DNA of 14,975 nucleotides from Lachnoclostridium sp. UBA7122 (GCA_002493085.1 DKXQ01000271.1:1-14975); one strand, 5' to 3'; counted from the first letter of the stretch, positions 7,361-13,956 are shown. Numbers and translations are program-made. Notes: generated from the letters alone by a model not told the origin.

Positions 7361-7780
7361 TTATACAAGATTTGCCGGTCCAAACCCAAATGGCAGCATC
7401 TCATTTAATGTATATATTTTGTACTGTTCTTTACTAATTGCAAGTATAACCTTAAATGTATCTGGTGAACAAAATTCCATCATAACCTGGCGGCACACAC
7501 CACAGGGAGCTGTATATTCTGTCAGAATACCATCTTTGCCTCCAGCTATGCATATTGCATGAAATTTTCTTTCACCCTCACTTACTGCTTTAAAAAAAGC
7601 TGTCCGCTCTGCACAGTTTGACGGTGTATATGCAGCATTTTCTATATTGCAGCCTGTATAAATCTTTCCACTGCCTGCAAGCAGTGATGCCCCAACTTTA
7701 AATTCAGAATATGGTGCATAAGAAAACTTAAGCTGTGCTATTGCAGCTTCAATCATATGTGCCACAAGCTGTTCATTCAT
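7361..7780 (-). CDS. cdd: Cytidine deaminase
   Basis: 139 residues, the usual size of the small tetrameric cytidine/deoxycytidine deaminase (cytidine to uridine plus ammonia). Signature residues are all present. N45 and E47 in TGCNIENAAY bind ribose. C56-A-E58 in SNCAERTA provides a zinc ligand and the proton-shuttling Glu. APCGVCRQ supplies Cys93 and Cys96. KFSYAPYSEFKVGASLL (18-34) is the family N-terminus. ATG 7780 has GGAGG seven bases upstream, and only 13 bases separate it from udp. Together cdd and udp take cytidine to uracil and ribose-1-phosphate. Confidence 0.97.
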   Translation of the reverse strand: MNEQLVAHMIEAAIAQLKFSYAPYSEFKVGASLLAGSGKIYTGCNIENAAYTPSNCAERTAFFKAVSEGERKFHAICIAGGKDGILTEYTAPCGVCRQVMMEFCSPDTFKVILAISKEQYKIYTLNEMLPFGFGPANLV

Positions 7781-7793
7781 AATATGCCTCCAC

Positions 7794-8573
7794 TTAGTTT
7801 TTCTGGTCTTCCTGAATTAACATGCGCACAGCTTCAACTGCAGTCTGTACTGCCATATCTGTATTGTGCACAACTGGATTTTCAAGCCCGTTTTTTTCCC
7901 TTTCCTGGTTTGCCATTACAAGAAAACACGCTCCTGCCCTCACATTCAGATAGCTTGCAACTATAAATAATGCAGCTGATTCCATCTCAGAAGCCAGACA
8001 GCCAAGCCTTTTCCATGCCTCCCATTTACTGGCAAGTTCATAGCTTACAGGTTTTGTCTCTGGCTCATGCTGCCCATAAAACGAATCTTTGCTCTGTACT
8101 ACACCTGTATGATAGGCAAATCCTTTTTTCTTTGCGGCTGCTGCCAGTGCATTTACCACAGACAAATCCGGCACAGCCGGAAACTCTAATGGTGCATACT
8201 CCCTGCTTGTCCCCTCCATGCGGACAGCCCCGGAAGCTATCACTATATCACCACTCTTTACGTGTGGCTGCATACCGCCACACGTCCCAATACGGATAAA
8301 CGTATCAGAACCACATCTGTACAATTCCTCCATTGCAATAGCTGCTGAAGGACCTCCAATCCCAGTAGAAGTTACACTGGCTTTTACCCCGTCTATAGTT
8401 CCTGTATACGTAACATATTCCCGGTTGCCTGCTATTTTAACTGGATTATCCATGTACTGTGCTATTTTTTCACATCTTCCAGGGTCTCCTGGCATAATCA
8501 CATAGCGCCCTGTCTCACCTTCTGATACTTGTATATGGTACTGTCTGGCTGCATTTTCAGAATAATTTTTCAC
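7794..8573 (-). CDS. udp: Uridine phosphorylase
   Basis: 259 residues of the PNP/UDP family (NP-I fold), converting uridine and phosphate to uracil and ribose-1-phosphate. Seen are VIMPGDPGR (25-33, phosphate loop), TSTGIGGPSAAIAMEEL (68-84), FIRIGTCGGMQ (92-102, Arg94 likely phosphate ligand), VVQSKDSFYGQHEP (158-171, base-side loop) and LASEMESAAL (193-202, ribose-binding Glu pair). The SFYGQ loop favours uridine over purine phosphorylase, though some broader pyrimidine activity is possible. The start is GTG at 8573-8571 with GAGAGG seven bases upstream; no ATG occurs before residue 27. It is the first gene of the operon, behind a consensus promoter. Confidence 0.93.
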   Translation of the reverse strand: MKNYSENAARQYHIQVSEGETGRYVIMPGDPGRCEKIAQYMDNPVKIAGNREYVTYTGTIDGVKASVTSTGIGGPSAAIAMEELYRCGSDTFIRIGTCGGMQPHVKSGDIVIASGAVRMEGTSREYAPLEFPAVPDLSVVNALAAAAKKKGFAYHTGVVQSKDSFYGQHEPETKPVSYELASKWEAWKRLGCLASEMESAALFIVASYLNVRAGACFLVMANQEREKNGLENPVVHNTDMAVQTAVEAVRMLIQEDQKN

Positions 8574-8600
8574 TTTATGCCCTCTCTTTCCTTTTCTGAT

Positions 8601-8629
8601 ATTATACGGAATGTATATTTTTGTGTCAA
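8601..8629 (-). promoter_or_regulatory. Consensus sigma-A promoter of the udp-cdd-MATE operon
   Basis: Minus strand TTGACA (8629-8624), exactly 17 bases, TATAAT (8606-8601): a full vegetative consensus. Transcription should start near 8594, leaving a short leader carrying the GAGAGG site. ACGGAATGT (8606-8614, plus-strand reading) in the spacer recurs in the spacer of the EFR1 promoter. Confidence 0.88.
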
Positions 8630-8634
8630 GACAG

Positions 8635-8646
8635 ACAGATATCTGT
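8635..8646. promoter_or_regulatory. 12-bp palindrome just upstream of the udp promoter
   Basis: ACAGATATCTGT is perfectly palindromic and ends six bases upstream of the -35 box, an activator-like position. No regulator gene is adjacent. It may be chance in AT-rich DNA. Confidence 0.3.
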
Positions 8647-8681
8647 GGGGCTTTACAGTTGGCAGACCAGGTTTATCCAGT

Positions 8682-10208
8682 TTATAATTTAATTATTGTT
8701 GTTGCTATTTTTTCACGGAAGACTTTATCATGCTCTACAAACAACATCGTTGGTTTGTATTCTGATATCAGATTTTCAATCTGCATCCTCGAAAATACGT
8801 CAATATAATTTAAAGGTTCATCCCATATATACAGATGTGCTGGCATAAGCAGACTTGCAGCAAGCAGCAATTTCTTTTTCTGTCCTTCCGAATAATCCCC
8901 AATTTCTTTTACAAACTGTGTCCGTTCCATGCCAAGCTGCCTGAGTATTGAGAAGAATAAACTTTTATCCAGATTTTGTTTTATGCAAAACTCCTGGATA
9001 TTGCCTTTAAGCATTGATGTATCCTGGCTGACATATGAAACCACAAGCCCAGAAGCAGTTTCAGATATTCCGGATTCAGTAACAGGCATATTAGTATTTG
9101 TAAAACCAGACTTTTGTAAAACCATTTTTATAAGAGTGGATTTCCCACAGCCATTTTCTCCATGCAAAGCTATTCTGCTGCCCTTTTTTATGTCAAAAGC
9201 AATATTTGCAAAGACTGGTTCTTTATTACCTTTATATTTTACAGAGTAATCCTTTATGTGTACAAGTGTTTCTTTATGATGAGCAAGCGGCATAATTTTT
9301 AAACTGGATATTCTTTCCAAATCCAGCAAAAGCCCCTCTTTTTCCTCTATTTCCCGGGCAATACGCGTTTCTATCTGCTTTACCCGGCTTTGCATTTTCT
9401 TTGTCTTTGCTCCAATATAAGCACGTGTACCAGTACATCTGTCTGGCTCTTTTACAGGGTCAAACCCTATTTTCGTACTTTCATTTTTATCAGCCCATCT
9501 GGAAATTTGTGCTGCTGCCTGTTTTAGTTTATTTATTTCTTTTAGGTGTTTTTCATTTTCCATTTTTGCAAATTGGTCTTTGCGTTGTTTATTTTCCCAC
9601 CAGGTTGAAAAATTACCACTTTGTATTTCAATTGTCTGCCTGTTTAATACAAGGACATGGTCTATACACGAATCCAGTAAATCCCTGTCATGTGATACAA
9701 GGATAAATCCTTTCTTTAAAGACAAATACGCTTTAACATTTTCCCTGGATTTCTGGTCCAGATGGTTTGTTGGCTCATCAATAAGCAAAAAATCATTCTC
9801 TCCAGAAAACAAAACAGCCAGTAAAATTTTAGTGCGTTCTCCAAGGCTTAATGTACAAAAATTCCTATATAAAATTTCTGTATTCCCACATAATTGCTCC
9901 AATTCACGTACCACACGCCACAGTTCACATTGATTTTTAATTTCATCTATAAATTCTGCTGCTGGCATCTGCATCTGTTTCTGTGTAATACAATATGGAA
10001 AATAATCAAAAACTGTCTGGGTAATAATAGAGCCACTATATTGGTACTTTCCAAGCAGCAGATTTAAAAATGTTGTTTTCCCTTTTCCGTTCCGTCCTAT
10101 AAAACCTAGTTTCCAGTTTGTATCAATAGAAAAAGATACATTATCAAATATATTGTCAAAGCTTTCTTCATAAGAAAAAGTTAAATTATTTACATTAATT
10201 TGTGCCAT
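8682..10208 (-). CDS. Lsa-type ABC-F ribosomal protection protein
   Basis: 508 residues with two ATPase domains and no membrane segment. ABC-F proteins of this type enter the ribosomal E site and dislodge antibiotics such as lincosamides, streptogramin A and pleuromutilins. First cassette: Walker A GRNGKGKTT (38-46), signature LSLGE (120-124), Walker B and Glu LLIDEPTNHLD (141-151), switch His173. The interdomain linker spans about 205-310 and is rich in charged residues. Second cassette: GENGCGKST (350-358), YSEGQ (439-443), LYIWDEPLNYID (459-470) and EHD (492-494). The opening, with TNWKLGFIGRNGKGKTTFLNLL, closely recalls Lsa proteins. ATG 10208 has a strong GGGAGGAA site. Expression is apparently controlled by the leader at 10224-10455. 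The drug spectrum, or an intrinsic rather than resistance role, cannot be told from sequence. Confidence 0.88.
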   Translation of the reverse strand: MAQINVNNLTFSYEESFDNIFDNVSFSIDTNWKLGFIGRNGKGKTTFLNLLLGKYQYSGSIITQTVFDYFPYCITQKQMQMPAAEFIDEIKNQCELWRVVRELEQLCGNTEILYRNFCTLSLGERTKILLAVLFSGENDFLLIDEPTNHLDQKSRENVKAYLSLKKGFILVSHDRDLLDSCIDHVLVLNRQTIEIQSGNFSTWWENKQRKDQFAKMENEKHLKEINKLKQAAAQISRWADKNESTKIGFDPVKEPDRCTGTRAYIGAKTKKMQSRVKQIETRIAREIEEKEGLLLDLERISSLKIMPLAHHKETLVHIKDYSVKYKGNKEPVFANIAFDIKKGSRIALHGENGCGKSTLIKMVLQKSGFTNTNMPVTESGISETASGLVVSYVSQDTSMLKGNIQEFCIKQNLDKSLFFSILRQLGMERTQFVKEIGDYSEGQKKKLLLAASLLMPAHLYIWDEPLNYIDVFSRMQIENLISEYKPTMLFVEHDKVFREKIATTIIKL

Positions 10209-10223
10209 ATTATTCCTCCCTTT

Positions 10224-10252
10224 AAAAAAGAACTATCTGCTGCCAGATAGTT
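10224..10252 (-). terminator. Leader terminator T2, directly before the ABC-F ribosome site
   Basis: On the minus strand AACTATCTG (10252-10244), loop GCAG, CAGATAGTT (10239-10231), then C and six T residues (10229-10224). It is a perfect 9-bp stem with a T-run, lying between leader and gene, so it would block ABC-F expression unless disrupted. Part of it is complementary to leader bases 10352-10360. Confidence 0.88.
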
Positions 10253-10360
10253 GAAATTATATACAACAACCTTATAATTTGGGAGATACTGGTACTGCCA
10301 GCAATATATTTCTGCACAAAAAAAGAGAGGTTGTAGAGATATAATTTACTTCTGGCAGCA
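10238..10360 (-). promoter_or_regulatory. Antiterminator pairing in the ABC-F leader
   Basis: Three blocks pair in register: 10352-10360 with 10238-10246 (9 bp, TGCTGCCAG/CTGGCAGCA), 10339-10347 with 10254-10262 (9 bp) and 10328-10334 with 10266-10272 (7 bp). Forming this hairpin uses the 3' arm of T1 and the 5' arm and loop of T2, so neither terminator could form. A shorter competitor pairs 10352-10358 with 10295-10301. The pairings are seen in sequence; the switching is inferred. Confidence 0.72.
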
Positions 10361-10445
10361 TGATAAAATAGTATATATCAATTTTATATACCAAAAATAT
10401 ACATGCAATCCAAAGTAAATTATATTCTCATTTTTCCACCTCTCT
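10318..10445 (-). terminator. Leader terminator T1 enclosing the upstream frame
   Basis: The segment AGAGAGGT (10445-10438), which overlaps the ribosome site of the upstream frame, pairs with 10324-10331. The 13-mer ATATAATTTACTT (10425-10413), which holds the end of that frame, pairs with 10339-10351. Inside, GCATG/CATGC and GTATAT/ATATAC form nested stems. After the outer stem come seven T residues (10324-10318). A ribosome held on the upstream frame would prevent this terminator. Confidence 0.75.
10420..10431 (-). CDS. Three-codon leader peptide Met-Arg-Ile
   Basis: ATG AGA ATA TAA, preceded by GAGAGAGGTGG (10446-10436), as strong a ribosome site as any in the window. It begins about 24 bases after the predicted transcription start. 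It is too short to be a functional protein; its place inside the 5' arm of T1 points to a ribosome-stalling sensor. An overlapping six-codon frame (ATG at 10449, MREVEK, whose TGA overlaps the second ATG) has no ribosome site. Short upstream frames control other ABC-F resistance genes (vmlR in Bacillus, lmo0919 in Listeria). Confidence 0.7.
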   Translation of the reverse strand: MRI

Positions 10446-10461
10446 CATATAAGATATAAGT

Positions 10462-10490
10462 ATTCTAACAAACCATGTTTTGTTTGTCAA
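10462..10490 (-). promoter_or_regulatory. Promoter of the ABC-F leader
   Basis: Minus strand TTGACA (10490-10485), 17 bases, TAGAAT (10467-10462). Start is expected near 10455, giving a leader of about 245 bases before the ABC-F ATG. It begins 12 bases after the PAS gene stop. No terminator separates PAS from this promoter, so read-through from the chemoreceptor operon would also meet the attenuator. Confidence 0.82.
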
Positions 10491-10501
10491 GTCAATTAAA
10501 T

Positions 10502-10873
10502 TTATAATTTCTGTGCCGTTTTTTTCTCTATATCCCTGTACTCATGTTTTTCATAGTACCCAATAAGTTTTTTAGATTCATCACGCAGTGCAACCATGTA
10601 TACATCTTTATTTTCTTTTTCATTGTAAAAAGTATGTATTATATTATTCTCTGTACTTTTCTGAAACCATGAAACTATATTTTTTATTTTATCCTGTGAT
10701 TTTATATTATGGCAATTTAAGATACTTGTTCCTATAAGTCCTGCGCCACCACTTTTAGCATATCTTAATATGGCAGCAGGATTCATATAAATAATTTCAT
10801 GTTCTATATTACAAATAACAACCGCACATCTGTCCTGTTCAACAATACTTCTGAAATACTCTGTTAATGCCAT
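10502..10873 (-). CDS. Single-domain PAS protein
   Basis: 123 residues forming one PAS fold and no output domain. After an N-terminal helix come the first strands, AVVICNIEHEIIYMNPAAI (17-35), the helical part with LIGTSILNCHN (46-56), and the returning strands HTFYNEKENKDVYMVALRD (80-98) and LIGYYEKHEYR (103-113). It is cytosolic, with no signal peptide. It starts 21 bases after the chemoreceptor stop with AGGAGG six bases before ATG 10873, so the two are one operon. Lacking an effector domain, it probably acts by protein contact or ligand sensing, perhaps with the receptor or CheA/CheW. That is inferred only from context. The ligand, if any, is not evident; Cys21 and Cys54 are the only cysteines. 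Confidence 0.8.
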   Translation of the reverse strand: MALTEYFRSIVEQDRCAVVICNIEHEIIYMNPAAILRYAKSGGAGLIGTSILNCHNIKSQDKIKNIVSWFQKSTENNIIHTFYNEKENKDVYMVALRDESKKLIGYYEKHEYRDIEKKTAQKL

Positions 10874-10894
10874 ATTAATCCTCCTATAATACTA

Positions 10895-12766
10895 TTATTC
10901 TACAAGTTCCAGAAGTTTGCCTGCTTCTTCAGCCATATGCTCAGAGGCGGCTTTGCTGTTTCTGGAAATTTCAATGTTTTTGCCAACTACGTCAGCAATT
11001 ACATCCAGTCCCTCTACTGCCTGGCTTACTGTATCCACATTGTGTTTTACCATGCTGGTTATTTCTTTTACACTGTGGCTTGCATCTTCAATTTCTGCCA
11101 CGACAGCAGCAAATTCCTCTGTTGTCTTTTTTGTAAGTACCCGGCCTTCTTCCACTGCATTGATGGAATTAGTAATTAGCTGGCTGGTCTGTTTTGCCGC
11201 CTGTGCACTTCTTGTTGCAAGAGCGCCAACCTGTGTCGCAACTACAGCAAAGCCCTTGCCTGATTCCCCAACTCTGGCGGCTTCAATTGATGCATTTAGT
11301 GAAAGCATATTTGTCTGTTGGGCAATAGAATTAATTTCACCAATAATTTCACCAATTTCAGCAGACATATCACTGATTTTATTAATGGCTTCTTCCAGTG
11401 ATTTCATCTGCATGCCTGTTGTTTCAATTTTCTGTGCCGCAAGCATTGCTGCTGCAGCAGCATTTTTAGAACCATCTGCACTTTTATTAAGTTCCTGTAC
11501 AAGATTATCCATAACCTGGCTAAGATTTTTAACAGCATCTTCCTGTTCATTGGTACCATTCTGGATAGCATCTGCTGTAGATAGTGTTTCCTGTGACACC
11601 CCATTCAGATTTGCACAGACTTTTTTTATATTTTCAATAAGATGCAGGTTATTGGCCATATCTTCTTTCTGCCTGGCAATCAGGACTTCATTCTCCTTGA
11701 TGCTCTGGCAGATAGATTCTACCATTTTGTTTACACTGCTGCTTAAAGTTGAAAATTCAGGAGTGCTGTTTTCATTTACAGATATTCCAAAATCACCTTC
11801 TGATAATTTTTTCACAGATGCATTAATATTTTGTATGCCGTTTACAATTTTATGGTCCAGAAGCCTGTTAATAGAATACAACAACACAGAAAATATAATA
11901 AAACTGCTCAATGCTATAACTAATGTCTGGACGACCTGTTCCCTGTAATACTCTGCTGTAGAAATATATGTACCTATATACATTCCATTGTATTCTTGTG
12001 AAACATATTTGCCCTTTACTCCATTAAATGTGGCAGAACCCTTTCCCTCTTCCAGTGGTATGCCTGCGTCCTGTGCTGAAGTTCCAACAAGCCCTGAATC
12101 TGGATAAGACAAAATTTCACCTGTAGATGCGTCTACAGCATAAATATATCCATTGTCAGAAAACTTAATTCCTTTTAAAACAATATCAATCTGTGTTCCT
12201 TCAAGCATATTTTCCAATACTTCGGGACGGATACCTACCTGCACAAACCCTGGGGCATCTTTTCTTGCCACCCCGATATACTGCATCATAATGCCTTTTG
12301 AAGCATTTTTCTCTGGTGGCTGGACAATTTCAACCGATGGGTCATCTACAATTGGCATAAATGCTGCAGACTGTTCACCGCTTTTCATATCAAAGCCTAC
12401 ATAAGATTCAATATTACTATGTGTAATAATACCATCTTTATCTATTACATGTAATTCGTCTACCATAAGCCGTTTCTGGACTTCCTGTAACCTGCTGGTA
12501 TCTTTAAGTATATCTTTATCTGAAGCAATCAAATCCGCAAAAGCACGGGTTTTAGAAAGGTTATCCTCTCCCAGTGTCTCCGTCAGTTTAGCAATAACTT
12601 CGTCATTTTCCATAAGTTTTTCTTTTATGGATTCCAGACTTTCATAACTATCTGCAGTATGGTTCTGCCCAGACACCAGCATTTGTATGAAAGCTACGAC
12701 AGCAATATTAATCAGTAATGCTACTGCCATGCAAATACAAAGGCTTTTTGTAAATATTTTTTTCAT
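10895..12766 (-). CDS. Methyl-accepting chemotaxis protein with Cache-type sensor
   Basis: 623 residues. A membrane segment (about 9-31) is followed by an extracytoplasmic sensor of about 245 residues with Cache-like features (ELHVIDKDGIITHSN 104-118, VGFDM 123-127, FVQVGI 174-179, and NGYIYAVDASTGEILSYPD 205-223). Then come the second membrane segment (about 278-299), a HAMP-like stretch (300-352) and the methyl-accepting signalling domain. The hairpin tip is IAQQTNMLSLNASIEAARVG (481-500) followed by ESGKGFAVVATQVGALA (501-517), which contacts CheA and CheW. No C-terminal pentapeptide tether is present. The protein should report an extracellular small molecule to flagellar control. The ATG at 12766 has no Shine-Dalgarno sequence nearby; the nearest (12913-12920) lies beyond a 132-bp inverted-repeat element. 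A PAS protein follows in the operon. Confidence 0.9.
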   Translation of the reverse strand: MKKIFTKSLCICMAVALLINIAVVAFIQMLVSGQNHTADSYESLESIKEKLMENDEVIAKLTETLGEDNLSKTRAFADLIASDKDILKDTSRLQEVQKRLMVDELHVIDKDGIITHSNIESYVGFDMKSGEQSAAFMPIVDDPSVEIVQPPEKNASKGIMMQYIGVARKDAPGFVQVGIRPEVLENMLEGTQIDIVLKGIKFSDNGYIYAVDASTGEILSYPDSGLVGTSAQDAGIPLEEGKGSATFNGVKGKYVSQEYNGMYIGTYISTAEYYREQVVQTLVIALSSFIIFSVLLYSINRLLDHKIVNGIQNINASVKKLSEGDFGISVNENSTPEFSTLSSSVNKMVESICQSIKENEVLIARQKEDMANNLHLIENIKKVCANLNGVSQETLSTADAIQNGTNEQEDAVKNLSQVMDNLVQELNKSADGSKNAAAAAMLAAQKIETTGMQMKSLEEAINKISDMSAEIGEIIGEINSIAQQTNMLSLNASIEAARVGESGKGFAVVATQVGALATRSAQAAKQTSQLITNSINAVEEGRVLTKKTTEEFAAVVAEIEDASHSVKEITSMVKHNVDTVSQAVEGLDVIADVVGKNIEISRNSKAASEHMAEEAGKLLELVE

Positions 12767-12775
12767 AATAAATCA

Positions 12776-12907
12776 GCAAGGAAACCCACTGCCTTTAGGC
12801 TGTGAAGTGGCAAGGGGGGGGAAAAAAAATTGCGTACTCCCACACAGCCTGTTTTCTTATCTCTGTCAGATATCCTTTTATTAGATATTTTGCTTGGTTT
12901 CTCTTGC
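12776..12907 (-). mobile_element. 132-bp inverted-repeat (MITE-like) element between ribosome site and start codon
   Basis: Ends: GCAAGGAAACCC (12776-12787) and GGTTTCTCTTGC (12896-12907) are inverted copies with one bulged base. A second internal pair, AGGCTGTG (12797-12804) and CACAGCCT (12843-12850), lets the whole segment fold into a long hairpin. A run of eight G and eight A (12814-12829) sits in the middle. The end next to the gene (minus strand GGCAGTGGGTTTCCTTGCTGA) resembles IS200/IS605 right ends, as does the hairpin at 21-62. It could be a non-autonomous element or a structured 5' leader. Confidence 0.5.
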
Positions 12908-12912
12908 GTATA

Positions 12913-12920
12913 CCTCCTTT
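12913..12920 (-). promoter_or_regulatory. Orphan Shine-Dalgarno sequence
   Basis: Minus strand AAAGGAGG, followed within 12 bases by no ATG, GTG or TTG. The next plausible start is the chemoreceptor ATG, 146 bases on. If the element at 12776-12907 is folded away or removed, only about 14 bases separate it from that ATG, so it looks like the gene's original ribosome site. Confidence 0.55.
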
Positions 12921-12996
12921 CAAAATATTACTTTTATGTATCTGCCTATTATGTCTATTGTTTCTATTCTAATTCCATATTTAGTATAATGGCACA

Positions 12997-13025
12997 ATTA
13001 TATCATTACCTTCCAAAGTAATCAA
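12997..13025 (-). promoter_or_regulatory. Promoter of the chemoreceptor-PAS operon
   Basis: Minus strand TTGATT (13025-13020), 17 bases, TATAAT (13002-12997): a vegetative-type promoter starting near 12990. I saw no sigma-28 (flagellar) motif, although many chemoreceptor genes use one. Confidence 0.6.
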
Positions 13026-13092
13026 TCTAAAATTTATTTAAAGATAGTATAAATTTACCTGGGAATTTTTGTAAAAAATAGTTTGTTTAATT

Positions 13093-13860
13093 TTAGATAT
13101 ACAACTCGTTCTCTTTTCTTATTGAACAGACCTTTTTCATTGCTAATGCGGCAACCTGAACCATAGCACTATTTACTTTACGGGCTGACTGGGGACATTG
13201 TACAACACAACGCATACATGAAATACACTTCTTGCTGTCTGTAGCTTTTAAATTTTCCTTACTTATTGCCTGTGCTGGACATTTTTCAGCACATATCCCA
13301 CAATTTGTGCATTTATTGCCAGCTTTTGGCACTAAACCTGCTCCATCTGCTTTCTTATATGGATAGTTTCCCGGAATTTGTATTTTAGGAGTTTCTGCCA
13401 CATGGCTGTTTAATTTTTCCAAAATTTTTCTAGCAAAATTTTGCAATTCCTGCTTATCTTTACTATCAGGTCTTCCTGCTGCATACTGATGCATAATAGA
13501 ATGTTCTGCAATAGCAGCAACCGCAGCAATTACTTTGAAACCACTTTTTTCTGCAATATTGCCCAATTCAATCAAAGTGTCCTCATATGCCCTGTTTCCA
13601 TATACACAGACAATAACACATTGTGCCTGGTTTCCACGTATTTTTGAAATTCTTTGGGCTGCAAGATGTGGAACACGTCCGCCATAAGAGGGGACTGCAA
13701 TAACCGCAATGTTATCTTTTTTCAGGTTAAGTGCAGCATAATTGGTTTCTGCATTAGTCAAATCAATTTCGCTGGCTGACATTCCCCATTCTTTTGTTAT
13801 AGTATCTGTAACCTGTTTAGTTCCTCCAGTTGGGCTGAAAATAATCTGTAAAACATCCAT
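13093..13860 (-). CDS. EFR1-family flavodoxin-ferredoxin fusion
   Basis: 255 residues of the EFR1 family, cytosolic electron carriers with a flavodoxin-like part and two 4Fe-4S clusters. FSPTGGTKQV (8-17) is the flavin-phosphate loop. AVIAVPSYGGRVP (52-64) and VYGNRAYEDTLIEL (86-99) are further flavodoxin segments. The C-terminal ferredoxin has Cys184, 187, 190, 194 (CTNCGICAEKCP) and Cys212, 215, 218, 222 (CISCMRCVVQCP), two complete ligand sets. The start ATG 13860 has AGGAGG seven bases upstream. It is transcribed alone from a consensus promoter and lies divergent from a disrupted Rrf2-type regulator, its likely original controller. Partner enzymes are not in the window, and physiological role is unknown. 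Confidence 0.9.
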   Translation of the reverse strand: MDVLQIIFSPTGGTKQVTDTITKEWGMSASEIDLTNAETNYAALNLKKDNIAVIAVPSYGGRVPHLAAQRISKIRGNQAQCVIVCVYGNRAYEDTLIELGNIAEKSGFKVIAAVAAIAEHSIMHQYAAGRPDSKDKQELQNFARKILEKLNSHVAETPKIQIPGNYPYKKADGAGLVPKAGNKCTNCGICAEKCPAQAISKENLKATDSKKCISCMRCVVQCPQSARKVNSAMVQVAALAMKKVCSIRKENELYI

Positions 13861-13882
13861 ATATAATCCTCCTGTAATTTTT

Positions 13883-13930
13883 AGATTTACACAATTATAA
13901 TAGACGGAATGTGTAGTGTCAAGATTTACA
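13883..13930 (-). promoter_or_regulatory. EFR1 promoter bracketed by a repeated 9-mer
   Basis: Minus strand TTGACA (13922-13917), 17 bases, TATAAT (13899-13894): full consensus. TGTAAATCT occurs twice in the same orientation, at 13930-13922 running into the -35 box and at 13891-13883 at the start site, 39 bp apart. That is a plausible paired repressor site, perhaps for the Rrf2-type protein encoded divergently. ACGGAATGT (13904-13912) in the spacer is shared with the udp promoter. Confidence 0.75.
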
Positions 13931-13956
13931 ACATGATATATTTATGGTGCAATGCT

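Larger units (their letters stand above)
12767..13092. other. 326-bp gap upstream of the chemoreceptor
   Basis: No gene. In minus-strand order it holds an AT-rich stretch, the chemoreceptor promoter (13025-12997), a strong but orphan ribosome site (12920-12913) and an inverted-repeat element (12907-12776) ending nine bases before the chemoreceptor ATG. No clear intrinsic terminator for the EFR1 gene is visible, so its transcripts may run into this region. Confidence 0.6.

Noticed and set aside
7254..7562. Plus-strand frame spanning the MATE-cdd junction
   Set aside because: It is antisense to two clear genes and has no ribosome site or recognisable motif.
10438..10449. Six-codon frame MREVEK as the leader peptide
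   Set aside because: No ribosome site and almost no room between the predicted transcript start and its ATG; the overlapping MRI frame has a strong ribosome site.
10917..11948. Long plus-strand open frame (over 340 codons) antisense to the chemoreceptor
   Set aside because: It is a mirror of the alanine- and serine-rich signalling domain on the other strand; it has no ribosome site and composition unlike a protein, whereas the minus-strand gene shows full family motifs.
12776..12920. c-di-GMP (GEMM) riboswitch before the chemoreceptor
   Set aside because: Such riboswitches are common before clostridial chemoreceptor genes, so I looked, but the conserved GEMM core and tetraloop-receptor sequences are absent; only a short ACGCAA resembles it.
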